A stretch of DNA of 64,000 nt, taken from the NCBI GenBank assembly GCA_022833215.1, contig JAIPUZ010000013.1, forward strand, positions 62,001-126,000, written 5' to 3'. How positions within the stretch are numbered: the first letter of the stretch is position 1; each line of letters opens with the position of its first letter. A program made the translations under genes and the position numbers. Positions 7,977-17,389 of the stretch are shown here, piece after piece. Source of the DNA: Mesorhizobium sp. (GTDB taxonomy: Bacteria > Pseudomonadota > Alphaproteobacteria > Rhizobiales > Rhizobiaceae). The notes beneath the pieces are model-generated. The model was not told the origin of the DNA. It did no database searches and was given only the letters and a program-made list of their open reading frames with translations.

Positions 7977-8975
7977 ATGCCAGGCATCAACCACAAACAG
8001 GCAAATGTGGACCGCGGCGCGCGCATGCTCCGGACAGCGCTCGGGCCTGCCATCTCAACCCTGCTGCAAGACCCGTCTGTCGTCGAGGTCATGCTGAACC
8101 CGGACGGACGCATCTGGGTGGACCGGCTGTCCGAAGGGTTGGCCGATACGGGCGAAATACTGTCCGCCGCTGACGGTGAGCGCATCGTGCGGCTGGTCGC
8201 CCACCATGTCGGCGTCGAAGTCCATGCGCGCAGCCCGCGCGTCTCGGCCGAACTGCCCGAAACCGGCGAGCGCTTCGAGGGGTTGCTGCCGCCGGTCGTG
8301 TCCGCACCCGCCTTCGCCATCCGCAAGCCCGCGGTCGCAGTATTCACGCTAGACGACTATGTGGCCGCCGGCATCATGTCCGCCGATCAGGCGGAAACGC
8401 TCCGCGCGGCCGTCGCGTCCCGCGCCAACATCCTTGTCGCAGGCGGCACGTCCACCGGTAAAACGACGCTGACCAATGCGCTGCTCGCCGAGGTGGCGAA
8501 GACGCAGGATCGGGTCGTCATCATCGAGGACACCCGCGAACTGCAATGCGCAGCGTCGAATCTCGTGGCGATGCGCACCAAGGATGGTGTCGCCACCTTG
8601 TCGGAACTGGTGCGGTCTTCGCTGCGCCTGCGTCCGGACCGCATTCCGATCGGTGAGGTGCGCGGCGCCGAGGCGCTCGATCTCCTCAAAGCCTGGGGCA
8701 CCGGCCATCCGGGCGGCATCGGCACCATCCATGCTGGTTCCGGCATCGGCGCCCTGCGCCGCCTCGAACAACTCATCCAGGAAGCCGTCGTCACTGTGCC
8801 GCGCGCGATGATCGCGGAGACCATCGACCTCGTGGCCGTCCTCGCTGGCCGCGGCTCCGCGCGCCGGCTGGCCGAACTTGCCTGCGTCGAAGGGCTCGGC
8901 CCCGACGGCGATTACCGGATTTCCCTCGCTTTTCCCGACACCTCAATCCCTCACGTTCCAGGAGAACCTGCATGA
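7977..8975 (+). CDS. trbB: Conjugal transfer ATPase TrbB (VirB11-like)
   Basis: A 332-residue hexameric secretion ATPase of the VirB11/PilT superfamily that powers pilus assembly and DNA transfer at the inner membrane. Walker A is GGTSTGKTT (156-164), followed by the acidic IIEDTREL box (about 179-186) and the [21 protein letters not shown] region with the conserved His-box glycines. The ATG follows GGAACGGGGACGAG. It is the first gene of an unbroken rightward trb operon; trbC starts within its stop codon. Length and order match the trb cluster of rhizobial and other alphaproteobacterial ICEs. Confidence 0.95.
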   Translation: MPGINHKQANVDRGARMLRTALGPAISTLLQDPSVVEVMLNPDGRIWVDRLSEGLADTGEILSAADGERIVRLVAHHVGVEVHARSPRVSAELPETGERFEGLLPPVVSAPAFAIRKPAVAVFTLDDYVAAGIMSADQAETLRAAVASRANILVAGGTSTGKTTLTNALLAEVAKTQDRVVIIEDTRELQCAASNLVAMRTKDGVATLSELVRSSLRLRPDRIPIGEVRGAEALDLLKAWGTGHPGGIGTIHAGSGIGALRRLEQLIQEAVVTVPRAMIAETIDLVAVLAGRGSARRLAELACVEGLGPDGDYRISLAFPDTSIPHVPGEPA

Positions 8976-9301
8976 TCCGTTGCGCCGTTCGTATCCGTCA
9001 TCATCTGGCGACCGCCGCCGCCTTCACCTGGGCGAGCCTGATGACTGCCCCCGCCCAAGCGTCTGGCTCCTCCATGCCCTGGGAAGCGCCGCTGCAATCC
9101 ATCCTTGAATCCGTCGAAGGCCCGGTGGCCAAGATCGTGGCAGTGATCATCATCATCGTCACCGGCCTGACGCTCGCATTCGGCGATACCGGCGGCGGCT
9201 TCCGTCGCCTCATCCAGATCGTCTTCGGTATCTCCATCGCCTTCGCGGCGTCCAGCTTCTTCCTCTCGTTCTTCAGCTTCGGCGGCGGAGCGCTGGTCTG
9301 A
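8972..9301 (+). CDS. trbC: Conjugative pilin TrbC (VirB2-like)
   Basis: A 109-residue pilin precursor. It has a long Sec-type signal peptide (about residues 1-34, ending near PAQA/SGS) and two hydrophobic segments, the usual VirB2/TrbC layout with a short cytoplasmic loop (FGDTGGGFRR). Mature TrbC polymerises into the conjugative pilus and, in RP4-type systems, is cyclised. It starts in the overlap ATGA with trbB and ends in the overlap with trbD, so the three are translationally coupled. Confidence 0.93.
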   Translation: MIRCAVRIRHHLATAAAFTWASLMTAPAQASGSSMPWEAPLQSILESVEGPVAKIVAVIIIIVTGLTLAFGDTGGGFRRLIQIVFGISIAFAASSFFLSFFSFGGGALV

Positions 9302-9582
9302 TGGCGGTGAGTTTCGAGGCGCTCGACGCGGTTCCGGGATTCAGTGTGCCGGTTCACCGCGCCCTGACCGAACCGATCCTGCTTGGCGGAGCGCCACGCT
9401 CCGTCGCGATCCTCAATGGCACGCTGGCCGGAGCCGTGGGCCTCGGCCTCCAGCTCTGGCTGGCCGGCATCCTGATCTGGGCCGTCGGTCACATCGCCGC
9501 CGTCTGGGCCGCCAAGCGCGATCCGCTCTTCGTCGAGGTCGCGCGCCGCCACCTCCGCATCCCCGGTCATCTTTCGGTGTGA
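9301..9582 (+). CDS. trbD: Conjugal transfer protein TrbD (VirB3-like)
   Basis: A 93-residue inner-membrane protein with one long hydrophobic region (about residues 40-67) and the conserved N-terminal PVHRALTEPILLGGAPR stretch of VirB3/TrbD. The C-terminal part (KRDPLFVEVARRHLRIPGHL) is also typical. VirB3-like proteins work with the VirB4-like ATPase, here TrbE immediately downstream. Its start overlaps the trbC stop by one base. Confidence 0.93.
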   Translation: MAVSFEALDAVPGFSVPVHRALTEPILLGGAPRSVAILNGTLAGAVGLGLQLWLAGILIWAVGHIAAVWAAKRDPLFVEVARRHLRIPGHLSV

Positions 9583-9590
9583 GGAAGCCC

Positions 9591-12101
9591 ATGATGAATC
9601 TCGCCGAATACCGCCGTACCGCATCCCGCCTCGCCGATTACCTTCCCTGGGTAGCGCTGGTCGGCTTCGGCGTTGTCCTCAACAAGGATGGCTCGTTCCA
9701 GCGCACCGCGAAGTTTCGCGGTCCCGATCTGGATTCCGCCGTCGCGGCCGAGCTGGTCGCGGTCGCTGGCCGCCTTAACAATGCCTTCCGTCGCCTCGGC
9801 TCCGGCTGGGCGATCTTCGTCGAAGCACAGCGGTCGGAAGCCGCCACCTATCCGGCGAGCCGCTTCCCCGATCCCGCATCGGCGCTGGTCGATGCCGAGC
9901 GCAAGGCCGATTTCGAGGAGAAAGGCAGCCATTTCGTCTCTGGCTATTTCCTGACCTTCCTCTGGCTTCCGCCCGCCGAGGATGCCGCCCGCTCCGAGTC
10001 CTGGCTTTACGAGGGCCGCGAAACGTCGAGCGTGAACCCTTGGGAACTGGTGCGCGGCTTTGCCGACCGCACCGACCGCGTGCTGGCGCTGCTCGACGGT
10101 TTTATGCCGGAATGCCGCTGGCTCGATGACGCCGGGACGCTGACTTACCTGCATTCGACGATTTCGATCAACCGGCATCGCGTCCGCGTGCCCGAAACCC
10201 CGACCTATCTCGATGCGCTGCTGGCCGATCAGCCGCTGACCGGCGGGCTGGAGCCGCGCCTGGGCAATCAGCATCTCCGGGTGCTGACGATCACCGGCTT
10301 TCCGGCAACCACCACCCCCGGCCTGCTCGACGAAATGAACCGGTTGGCCTTTCCCTATCGCTGGTCGACCCGCGCCATCCTCATGGACAAGACCGATGCG
10401 ACCCGGCTGCTGACGAAGATCAGGCGCCAGTGGTTCGCCAAGCGCAAGTCGATTGCCGCCATCCTGAAAGAGGTGATGACCAACGAGCAATCCGCGCTCG
10501 TCGACACCGACGCCGCCAACAAGGCGGCCGATGCCGACATGGCCCTGCAGGAACTTGGCGCCGACATGGCGGGCATGGCCTATGTCACGGCGACCGTCAC
10601 CGTTTGGGACGAGGACGCCCGCCGCGCCGACGAAAAGCTGCGGCTGGTCGAGAAGATCATCCAGTCCCGCGATTTCAGCGTCATGGTCGAAACGGTCAAC
10701 GCCGTCGACGCCTGGCTCGGCAGCTTGCCCGGACATGCCTATGCGAATGTCCGGCAACCGCCGGTCTCGACGCTCAACCTTGCCCACATGGTCCCTTCGT
10801 CCGCCGTGTGGGCGGGACCGGAACGGGACGATCACTTCGGCGCGCCCCCGCTGCTGTATGGCAGGACCGAAGGATCGACCCCGTTCCGGTTTTCCCTCCA
10901 TGTCGGCGATGTCGGCCATACGCTTGTCGTCGGGCCGACGGGTGCCGGCAAATCGGTGCTGCTGGCGCTAATGGCCTTGCAGTTCCGGCGCTACGCGCGC
11001 TCACAGGTCTTTGCCTTCGATTTCGGCGGCTCGATCCGGGCCTGCGCCCTCGCGATGCAAGGTGACTGGCACGATCTTGGTGGCGAGCTGACCGACGCTT
11101 CCGAAACATCCGTCTCGCTGCAACCTCTGGCGCGCATTCACGAGACGGCCGAACGCGCCTGGGCCGCCGACTGGATCGTGGCGATCCTGACGCGCGAGAA
11201 CATCCAGATCACCCCGGAGGTGAAGGAGCACATCTGGACGGCCCTGACCTCGCTCGCCTCCGCCCCGGTCGGGGAACGCACCATCACCGGCCTCGCCGTG
11301 CTGCTCCAGTCGAATGATCTGAAACAGGCGCTCCGCGCCTATTGCGTCGGTGGTCCCTATGGCCGGCTGCTCGATGCGGAGACCGAACATCTTGGTTCAG
11401 CAGACGTGCAGGCATTCGAAATCGAGGGCCTTGTCGGGACCGGCGCGGCGCCCGCGGTCCTCTCTTATCTCTTCCACCGCATCGGCGACCGGCTAGACGG
11501 GTGGCCCACGCTGCTGATCATCGACGAGGGCTGGCTGGCGCTCGACGACGAAGGCTTCGCGGACCAACTCAGGGAATGGCTCAAAACCCTGCGAAAGAAG
11601 AACGCCAGCGTCATCTTCGCCACGCAGTCACTGTCCGACATCGACAATTCAGCCATCGCGCCGGCGATCATCGAAAGCTGCCCAACGCGGCTGTTGCTGC
11701 CCAACGAGCGCGCCATCGAACCCCAGATCACCGCGATCTATCGCCGTTTCGGCCTCAATGACAGGCAGATCGAGATCCTCGCACGGGCCACGCCCAAGCG
11801 GGACTACTACTGCCAGTCGCGGCGCGGCAACCGCCTGTTTGACCTCGGATTGTCGGAAGTCGGGCTGGCGCTTTGCGCCGCATCGGCCAAATCCGATCAG
11901 GCCCTGATCAGCGAAATCCTCACCGAGCATGGCCGCGACGGGTTCCTCGCCGCCTGGCTCAAGGCGCGTGGCGTCGAATGGGCCGCAGAACTGATCCCGG
12001 ACCTCAGCAATCTCGCGACCGAAAGCGAGGATCTGCCGTCCGTCATTTTCGATGAGGACGCGTTCGAGCTCACCCTGGAAGAAGAGGAAAGTACCCCATG
12101 A
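9591..12101 (+). CDS. trbE: Conjugal transfer ATPase TrbE (VirB4-like)
   Basis: An 836-residue VirB4/TrbE ATPase that energises type IV secretion. The N-terminal VirB4 domain is followed by a RecA-like domain with Walker A GPTGAGKS at 448-455 and Walker B LLIIDE with D645-E646. I chose the ATG at 9591 because it follows GAGGAAG at a good distance. A GTG at 9579, overlapping the trbD stop, is the alternative and would add four residues. Its stop overlaps the trbJ start by 4 bp. It is full length for the family, with no frameshift seen. Confidence 0.95.
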   Translation: MMNLAEYRRTASRLADYLPWVALVGFGVVLNKDGSFQRTAKFRGPDLDSAVAAELVAVAGRLNNAFRRLGSGWAIFVEAQRSEAATYPASRFPDPASALVDAERKADFEEKGSHFVSGYFLTFLWLPPAEDAARSESWLYEGRETSSVNPWELVRGFADRTDRVLALLDGFMPECRWLDDAGTLTYLHSTISINRHRVRVPETPTYLDALLADQPLTGGLEPRLGNQHLRVLTITGFPATTTPGLLDEMNRLAFPYRWSTRAILMDKTDATRLLTKIRRQWFAKRKSIAAILKEVMTNEQSALVDTDAANKAADADMALQELGADMAGMAYVTATVTVWDEDARRADEKLRLVEKIIQSRDFSVMVETVNAVDAWLGSLPGHAYANVRQPPVSTLNLAHMVPSSAVWAGPERDDHFGAPPLLYGRTEGSTPFRFSLHVGDVGHTLVVGPTGAGKSVLLALMALQFRRYARSQVFAFDFGGSIRACALAMQGDWHDLGGELTDASETSVSLQPLARIHETAERAWAADWIVAILTRENIQITPEVKEHIWTALTSLASAPVGERTITGLAVLLQSNDLKQALRAYCVGGPYGRLLDAETEHLGSADVQAFEIEGLVGTGAAPAVLSYLFHRIGDRLDGWPTLLIIDEGWLALDDEGFADQLREWLKTLRKKNASVIFATQSLSDIDNSAIAPAIIESCPTRLLLPNERAIEPQITAIYRRFGLNDRQIEILARATPKRDYYCQSRRGNRLFDLGLSEVGLALCAASAKSDQALISEILTEHGRDGFLAAWLKARGVEWAAELIPDLSNLATESEDLPSVIFDEDAFELTLEEEESTP

Positions 12102-12880
12102 CGCGCACAAAGACCCGGATTTCCCGCATGGCCAGCGCTTCGGCGCTCGCCCTTTCGCTTGCCGCGCCGCTGGCGCTCGCGCCGGACTTCATCACCCCGG
12201 CCCATGCCTTCTTCGGCGGGTTCGGCCGGATCGTCTATGATCCGACCAACCACGCGGAGAATCTGCTGACCGCCGCCCGTACGCTGGAGCAGATCAACAA
12301 CCAGATCACCTCGCTTCAGAACGAGGCGCAGATGCTGATCAACCAGGCCCGCAATCTCGCGAGCCTGCCTCACAGCTCGCTTCAGGCGCTTCAGCAGAAC
12401 GTCCAGCGGACCCAGCAGCTTCTCGGGCAGGCCCAGAACATTGCGTTCGACGTTCAGAACATCGATCAGATGTTCCAGCAGGACTACGGCAAGCTGTCTT
12501 TGACCGCGACCGACACCCAGATGATCGCCGATGCGCGCTCGCGCTGGGAAAACACCGTCGGCGGCCTGCAGGACGCCATGCGCGTCCAGGCCGGCGTCGT
12601 CGGCAATATCGACAGCAATCGCACGCAAATGTCGGAGCTTGTCGGCCAAAGCCAGGGGGCGACCGGCGCGCTTCAGGCGACCCAGGCTGGCAACCAGCTT
12701 CTCGCCCTCCAGTCGCAGCAGCTTTCGGACCTGATCGCTGTCATCTCGGCCAATGGCCGGGCGAATGCCTTGACCGAGGCCGAACGCGCCACGGCAGCCG
12801 AACAGGGACGCATTCAGCGCGAGCGTTTCCTGACGCCGGGGTCAGGCTATCAGCCCGGCAACGCGCGAATGTTCAACTGA
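12098..12880 (+). CDS. trbJ: Conjugal transfer protein TrbJ (VirB5-like)
   Basis: A 260-residue secreted protein. It has a Sec signal peptide (residues 1 to about 37, ending AHA-FF) and a mature part that is mostly alpha-helical and Gln/Asn-rich with coiled-coil character (residues 60-150). This is the pattern of TrbJ/VirB5 minor pilus components, which help contact the recipient. The conserved start of the mature protein, FGGFGRIVYDPTNHAENLL, is typical of TrbJ. It overlaps trbE by 4 bp and is followed 16 bp later by trbK. Confidence 0.93.
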   Translation: MTRTKTRISRMASASALALSLAAPLALAPDFITPAHAFFGGFGRIVYDPTNHAENLLTAARTLEQINNQITSLQNEAQMLINQARNLASLPHSSLQALQQNVQRTQQLLGQAQNIAFDVQNIDQMFQQDYGKLSLTATDTQMIADARSRWENTVGGLQDAMRVQAGVVGNIDSNRTQMSELVGQSQGATGALQATQAGNQLLALQSQQLSDLIAVISANGRANALTEAERATAAEQGRIQRERFLTPGSGYQPGNARMFN

Positions 12881-12896
12881 GGAAAGGAGGCGGAGT

Positions 12897-13184
12897 ATGG
12901 AGGGGAAGGTGCTGGCCCGGATCGCGGCCATTGTGTTCGTGGCCGTGGCCATCACGGCGGCGATCATCGAGATGTCGCGTGAGGAAGGCCCCGCGCCAGC
13001 ACCTTCCGTCCCAGCGCTTCAGCCCGCCACCGATCCGCTGCGTCTGGAACAGCGGCGTTGCCAGGCATTGGGCGAGGCGGCGGCCAATGATGCCGACTGC
13101 CTCCGAACCTGGGCCGAGACCCGCGATCGCTTCCTCGGCAAGACACCCGCGCCAGCGACCCCCGCACAGAACGGGAGACCGTGA
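12897..13184 (+). CDS. TrbK-alt putative entry exclusion protein
   Basis: A 95-residue protein with one N-terminal membrane segment (about residues 7-25) and a short periplasmic part with two cysteines (RRCQALGEAAANDADC), the pattern called TrbK-alt in alphaproteobacterial trb operons. Position between trbJ and trbL matches RP4 trbK, which blocks redundant entry of the same element. It lacks the lipobox of RP4 TrbK. An AAGGAGG-type ribosome site precedes the ATG. Confidence 0.85.
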   Translation: MEGKVLARIAAIVFVAVAITAAIIEMSREEGPAPAPSVPALQPATDPLRLEQRRCQALGEAAANDADCLRTWAETRDRFLGKTPAPATPAQNGRP

Positions 13185-13187
13185 GCC

Positions 13188-14546
13188 ATGGGCGGAACGG
13201 GGGTCATCGATAATTTTCTCGGCATCTTCACCAGCTATATCGACTCCGGCTTCGGCCTGCTCGGCGGCGAGGTGGCGTTTATCGCCACGACGCTGATCGT
13301 CATCGACGTGACGCTCGCCGCACTGTTCTGGGCCTGGGGCGCCGACGGCGACATCATTGCGCGGTTGGTGAAAAAGACGCTGTTCGTCGGCGTCTTCGCC
13401 TATCTCATCAGCAACTGGAACAATCTCGCACGGATCGTCTTCGAGAGCTTCGCCGGGCTCGGGCTCATGGCGTCCGGCACTGGCTTCTCGGTTGCCGATC
13501 TGCTGCGCCCCGGCCGCGTTGCCCAAACCGGGCTGGACGCCGGTCGCCCGCTGCTGGAATCTATTTCGGACCTGATGGGCTGGATCGCCTTCTTCGAGAA
13601 CTTCATCCAGATCGCGTGCCTGTTGTTCGCCTGGGCGCTGGTGGTGCTGGCCTTTTTCATCCTGGCAATCCAGCTTTTCGTCACGCTGATCGAGTTCAAG
13701 CTGACCACGCTGGCCGGCTTCGTGCTGATTCCATTCGGCCTGTTCGGCAAGACCGCCTTCATGGCCGAGCGGGTGCTGGGCAATGTGATCTCCAGCGGTA
13801 TCAAGGTGCTGGTCCTCGCCGTCATCATCGGCATCGGCTCCACGCTCTTCGGCCAGTTTACCGCAGGCTTCGGCGGTGCGACCCCGACAATCGACGACGC
13901 CATGGCGATCGTGCTGGCAGCCCTTTCCCTTCTCGGCCTCGGCATCTTCGGCCCCGGCATCGCCACCGGCCTCGTCTCCGGAGGCCCGCAACTCAGTGCC
14001 GGCGCCGCCGTCGGGACTGGCCTTGCGGTTGGCGGCGCTGCGATCGCAGCCGGTGGCGCGACCATGCTCGCGGCGCGGGGTGGCGCAGCCGCACTCTCGG
14101 GCGGGGCAGCACTTGCCCGCGGCGGTGCCTCGGCCGCCGGTGCGGCTTCGTCCGCCTATACCCTCGGCTCCTTGGGCGGGTCCGGCACGGCCGGGGTCGC
14201 CTCCGGCCTTGGCGGTGTGGCGCGCGCCGGAGCCTCCGCCGCCGTTTCACCACTCAAGCGCGCCGCCTCCCGCGCCAGCGACAGCCTGAAATCCAGCTAT
14301 TCCGATGGTGCGAAAGCCGGATTCGCGGCATCCGGCGGCACGTCGACCATGGGCACCGTCGGCAGAGATTCGTCGCCTGCGCCGTCAACCCCCTCAACCC
14401 CTGATGGGCCGCCGGCCTGGGCGCAGCAGATGCGGCGTGGCCGGGCCATGAGCCACGGCGTCACGGCTGCTGCTCATGCTGTCCGATCCGGCGACAGCCA
14501 CGGCGGCGGCTCCTCCGTCAGCCTTTCCGAAAGTGACCGCACATGA
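13188..14546 (+). CDS. trbL: Conjugal transfer membrane protein TrbL (VirB6-like)
   Basis: A 452-residue polytopic inner-membrane protein. The N-terminal 270 residues contain about six hydrophobic segments of the TrbL/VirB6 domain. The C-terminal third (from about residue 280) is low-complexity Ala/Gly/Ser-rich and probably disordered, ending in a polar tail. VirB6-like proteins form part of the DNA channel across the inner membrane. It lies 3 bp after trbK and overlaps trbF by 4 bp. Confidence 0.94.
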   Translation: MGGTGVIDNFLGIFTSYIDSGFGLLGGEVAFIATTLIVIDVTLAALFWAWGADGDIIARLVKKTLFVGVFAYLISNWNNLARIVFESFAGLGLMASGTGFSVADLLRPGRVAQTGLDAGRPLLESISDLMGWIAFFENFIQIACLLFAWALVVLAFFILAIQLFVTLIEFKLTTLAGFVLIPFGLFGKTAFMAERVLGNVISSGIKVLVLAVIIGIGSTLFGQFTAGFGGATPTIDDAMAIVLAALSLLGLGIFGPGIATGLVSGGPQLSAGAAVGTGLAVGGAAIAAGGATMLAARGGAAALSGGAALARGGASAAGAASSAYTLGSLGGSGTAGVASGLGGVARAGASAAVSPLKRAASRASDSLKSSYSDGAKAGFAASGGTSTMGTVGRDSSPAPSTPSTPDGPPAWAQQMRRGRAMSHGVTAAAHAVRSGDSHGGGSSVSLSESDRT

Positions 14547-15232
14547 ACATCTTCAAACGACCGACGACCCATTACGGCAAGGTGCCGGAACCCGAGACTC
14601 CCTATCAAAAAGCCGCACAGGTCTGGGACGAACGCATCGGCTCGGCCCGCGTGCAGGCGAAGAACTGGCGCTATATGGCGTTCGGCTGTCTGATCCTCTC
14701 GGCCGGCTTTGCCGCCGCGCTCGTCTGGCAATCGGCGCGTGGAACCGTCGTGCCCTGGGTGGTGCAGGTGGACAATCTCGGTCAGGCGCAGGCTGTCGCG
14801 CCCGCGAACGCCGATTATCGCCCGACCGATCCGCAGATCGCCTTCCATCTCGGCCGCTTCATCGAGCAGGTCCGCGCGATCCCGGCGGACGCGATCATCG
14901 TCCGGCAGAACTGGCTTCGGGCTTACGAGTTCACCACCGACCGGGGCGCGGCGGCCTTGAACGATTATGCGCGGGCCAACGATCCCTTCACCAAGGTCGG
15001 CCGCCAGCAGATCGCCGTCGAGGTGTCGAGCGTCATCCGGGCTTCGCCGGACAGTTTCCGCGTCGCCTGGACCGAACGCCATTTCGAGAACGGCCAGCTT
15101 TCCACGACCGAGCGATGGACCGCGATCCTGACTGTCGTGATCCAGCCCCCGCGCGATGCCGAACGATTACGCGCCAATCCGCTGGGAATCTACATCAACG
15201 CAATTTCATGGTCGCGGGAGATGAGCCAATGA
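14543..15232 (+). CDS. trbF: Conjugal transfer protein TrbF (VirB8-like)
   Basis: A 229-residue bitopic protein. A short cytoplasmic N-terminus (KRPTTHYGKVPEPETPYQKA) leads to one membrane segment (about 36-56) and a periplasmic NTF2-like VirB8 domain. The conserved GTVVPWVVQVDNLG just after the membrane segment is typical of TrbF. It is an assembly factor of the secretion channel. It overlaps trbL upstream and trbG downstream by 4 bp each. Confidence 0.94.
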   Translation: MNIFKRPTTHYGKVPEPETPYQKAAQVWDERIGSARVQAKNWRYMAFGCLILSAGFAAALVWQSARGTVVPWVVQVDNLGQAQAVAPANADYRPTDPQIAFHLGRFIEQVRAIPADAIIVRQNWLRAYEFTTDRGAAALNDYARANDPFTKVGRQQIAVEVSSVIRASPDSFRVAWTERHFENGQLSTTERWTAILTVVIQPPRDAERLRANPLGIYINAISWSREMSQ

Positions 15233-16257
15233 CCCGCACGACTTTCCGTAGAGCCGGTTTTCCGGTTTTCCGTAAACCCGCTTTCGCGGCTTTGCTGCTT
15301 TCCGCGACCATGTTGGCCGGCTGCGCGACCAACCGGACGCCGCAATTCAACTATGACGCCGACGTGCCGCCGCTGCCCACCGTGCAGACGGTCGCCACCG
15401 ACGACCGGCCCCGGCCGCTTCACACGCCGCCGGCCTGGACGGTCGCGCGGGGCGGAACTGCTGCCAGCACTCCGGACGGCCGTGTCGAAAACGCCAATGC
15501 CGCCGCCCGTGTCGAACCTCGCCGTGAGGGCTATTACAACGCCATCCAGATTTATCCGTGGAGCGAAGGCGCGCTCTATCAGGTCTATGCGGCCCCCGGC
15601 CAGATCACAAATATCGCGCTGGCGCCGGGCGAAAGCCTGACCGGCGCGGGACCTATTGCGGCCGGGGATACGACACGATGGATCATTGGCGACACCGAAT
15701 CCGGTTCGGGCGCGAACCGCCGCGTCCACATCCTCGTGAAGCCGACACGCCCGGACATTTCCACCAACCTTGTCGTGACCACCGACCGGCGCACCTACAT
15801 GATCGAGCTGCGCGCGCGGGAATCGCTCTACATGCCTTCCGTCGCATGGGCCTATCCCGCGGCGCCGGCGGGAAGCCGTGCCACCACGCCCGCCGCGCCC
15901 ATCATCCCCGCCGAGGCGGCGCGGAACTATCGCTACGGATTGCAGGTGCGGGGCGACAGCCCGCCATGGCGGCCGCTCTCCGTCTTCGACGATGGCCGCC
16001 GCGTCTATGTCGTGTTCCCGCGCGGCATCGTGCAGGGTGAAATGCCGCCGATCTTCGTTCTTGGCGCTGACGGCGAGCCGCAGATCGTCAATTCCCGCGT
16101 CCACCAGAACACCCTGATCGTGGACCGCCTGTTCGGCGCGGCCGAGTTGCGCCTTGGCAGCGGCGACCGCCAGCAGGTGGTCAGGATTGTCCGCATGGAA
16201 CAGAGGCAGGCCGCAGCCCAGCCGGCCCGCACGACCACGGGGGGATCGTCCTCATGA
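15229..16257 (+). CDS. trbG: Conjugal transfer protein TrbG (VirB9-like lipoprotein)
   Basis: A 342-residue outer-membrane core component. The N-terminus has a lipoprotein signal with lipobox LAGC (Cys32). A Pro-rich linker follows, then the two beta-rich halves of the VirB9/TrbG domain. The start ATG at 15229 overlaps the trbF stop; the much longer frame beginning at 14476 lies inside trbL and trbF and is not real. With TrbI (VirB10) and TrbJ it builds the periplasm-spanning core. It overlaps trbI by 4 bp. Confidence 0.94.
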   Translation: MTRTTFRRAGFPVFRKPAFAALLLSATMLAGCATNRTPQFNYDADVPPLPTVQTVATDDRPRPLHTPPAWTVARGGTAASTPDGRVENANAAARVEPRREGYYNAIQIYPWSEGALYQVYAAPGQITNIALAPGESLTGAGPIAAGDTTRWIIGDTESGSGANRRVHILVKPTRPDISTNLVVTTDRRTYMIELRARESLYMPSVAWAYPAAPAGSRATTPAAPIIPAEAARNYRYGLQVRGDSPPWRPLSVFDDGRRVYVVFPRGIVQGEMPPIFVLGADGEPQIVNSRVHQNTLIVDRLFGAAELRLGSGDRQQVVRIVRMEQRQAAAQPARTTTGGSSS

Positions 16258-17384
16258 GCGATACCGACATCAACGCGCCCATGCGCCTGCGCGCCGAGCC
16301 GCCCCGCGTCACCCGCCTGTCCCGAAAGGTGCTCGCCGGCGTCGGCGCGGTCGCGCTTCTCGGCATCGGCGGCGCGCTGATCTACGCACTCCAGACTCGC
16401 GATGCAGGGCCTGGAGGAGAGGAACTCTATTCGACCGAAAACCGACCTACTGCCGACGGGTTATCCGACCTGCCGCGCGACTATACCGGGCCGATCCTGG
16501 GACCTGCGCTGCCGGGCGATCTCGGCCGCCCGATCCTTGAGGCTCAGAACCGGGGGCAGCCCATAGCGACACCAGCCATTACGACACCTGCCGTCGATCC
16601 CGAAGAGGAGCGCCGGCGCGCCGAGGAAGAGGCGGCCCGCCTCAGCAACGTGTTCTTCCAGTTCGGGTCACGCTCTGGCGGGACGCCGGGAACGGCCATA
16701 CCCGGCCTGGCCGGACCCGGCGGACAGCACCAGGACGCGACCCGGCAGAACCGGCATGCCGCTTTCCTCAATGGACCCGTGGACCGGCAGACCGTCGCGC
16801 CGGATCGTGTCGCGCCTCCGGCATCGCCCTACATCCTTCAGGCGGGGGCCGTGATTCCGGCCGCGCTCATCACCGGTATCCGCTCCGACCTCCCAGGCCA
16901 GATCACCGCGCAGGTCACCGAAAACGTCTATGACAGCCCCACCGGCTCGCTGCTTCTGATCCCGCAGGGCACGCGCATCATCGGCCAGTACGATGACGGC
17001 GTGACCTTCGGCCAGCGCCGCGTGTTGCTTGTCTGGAATCGCATGATCCTGCCCGGCGGCCGTTCCATCGTTCTGGAGCGCCTGCCGGGCGCGGACGCCA
17101 GCGGCTATGCCGGGCTTGAGGATGGCGTCGATTATCACTGGTGGGATCTGATGAAGGCCGCTGGGCTTTCCACGCTGCTCGCCGTCGGCACGGAGTTGGC
17201 GACCAGCGACGAGGACCGGCTGATCCGCGCGATCCGCGACGGCGCGCAGGATACCGTCAATCAGGCGGGCCAGCAGATCGTCCAGCGCCAATTGCAGGTC
17301 GCGCCGACGCTCACCATCCGCCCCGGCTTCCCGGTCAGGATTATTGTGACCCGCGATTTAGTATTCGAGAACGCAGGAGGTTGA
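16254..17384 (+). CDS. trbI: Conjugal transfer protein TrbI (VirB10-like)
   Basis: A 376-residue VirB10-type protein. It has a short cytoplasmic N-terminus, one membrane segment (about residues 28-46), a Pro-rich and charged periplasmic linker with an EEERRRAEEEAAR coiled stretch, and a C-terminal beta-barrel domain (from about residue 195, PYILQAGAVIPAALITGI, IPQGTRIIGQYD). It links energy from the inner membrane to the outer-membrane channel. Full length; the last gene of the trb core. An AGGAGG ribosome site for the next gene sits inside its 3' end. Confidence 0.95.
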   Translation: MSDTDINAPMRLRAEPPRVTRLSRKVLAGVGAVALLGIGGALIYALQTRDAGPGGEELYSTENRPTADGLSDLPRDYTGPILGPALPGDLGRPILEAQNRGQPIATPAITTPAVDPEEERRRAEEEAARLSNVFFQFGSRSGGTPGTAIPGLAGPGGQHQDATRQNRHAAFLNGPVDRQTVAPDRVAPPASPYILQAGAVIPAALITGIRSDLPGQITAQVTENVYDSPTGSLLLIPQGTRIIGQYDDGVTFGQRRVLLVWNRMILPGGRSIVLERLPGADASGYAGLEDGVDYHWWDLMKAAGLSTLLAVGTELATSDEDRLIRAIRDGAQDTVNQAGQQIVQRQLQVAPTLTIRPGFPVRIIVTRDLVFENAGG

Positions 17385-17389
17385 ACCCC

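Noticed and set aside
9567-10919. A 450-codon minus-strand frame opposite trbE
   Set aside because: The frame mirrors trbE third-position bias and has no protein motif.
14476-16257. A 593-codon frame covering trbF and trbG
   Set aside because: The N-terminal 251 codons are the wrong frame of trbL and trbF; the family start, lipobox and ATGA overlap place trbG at 15229.
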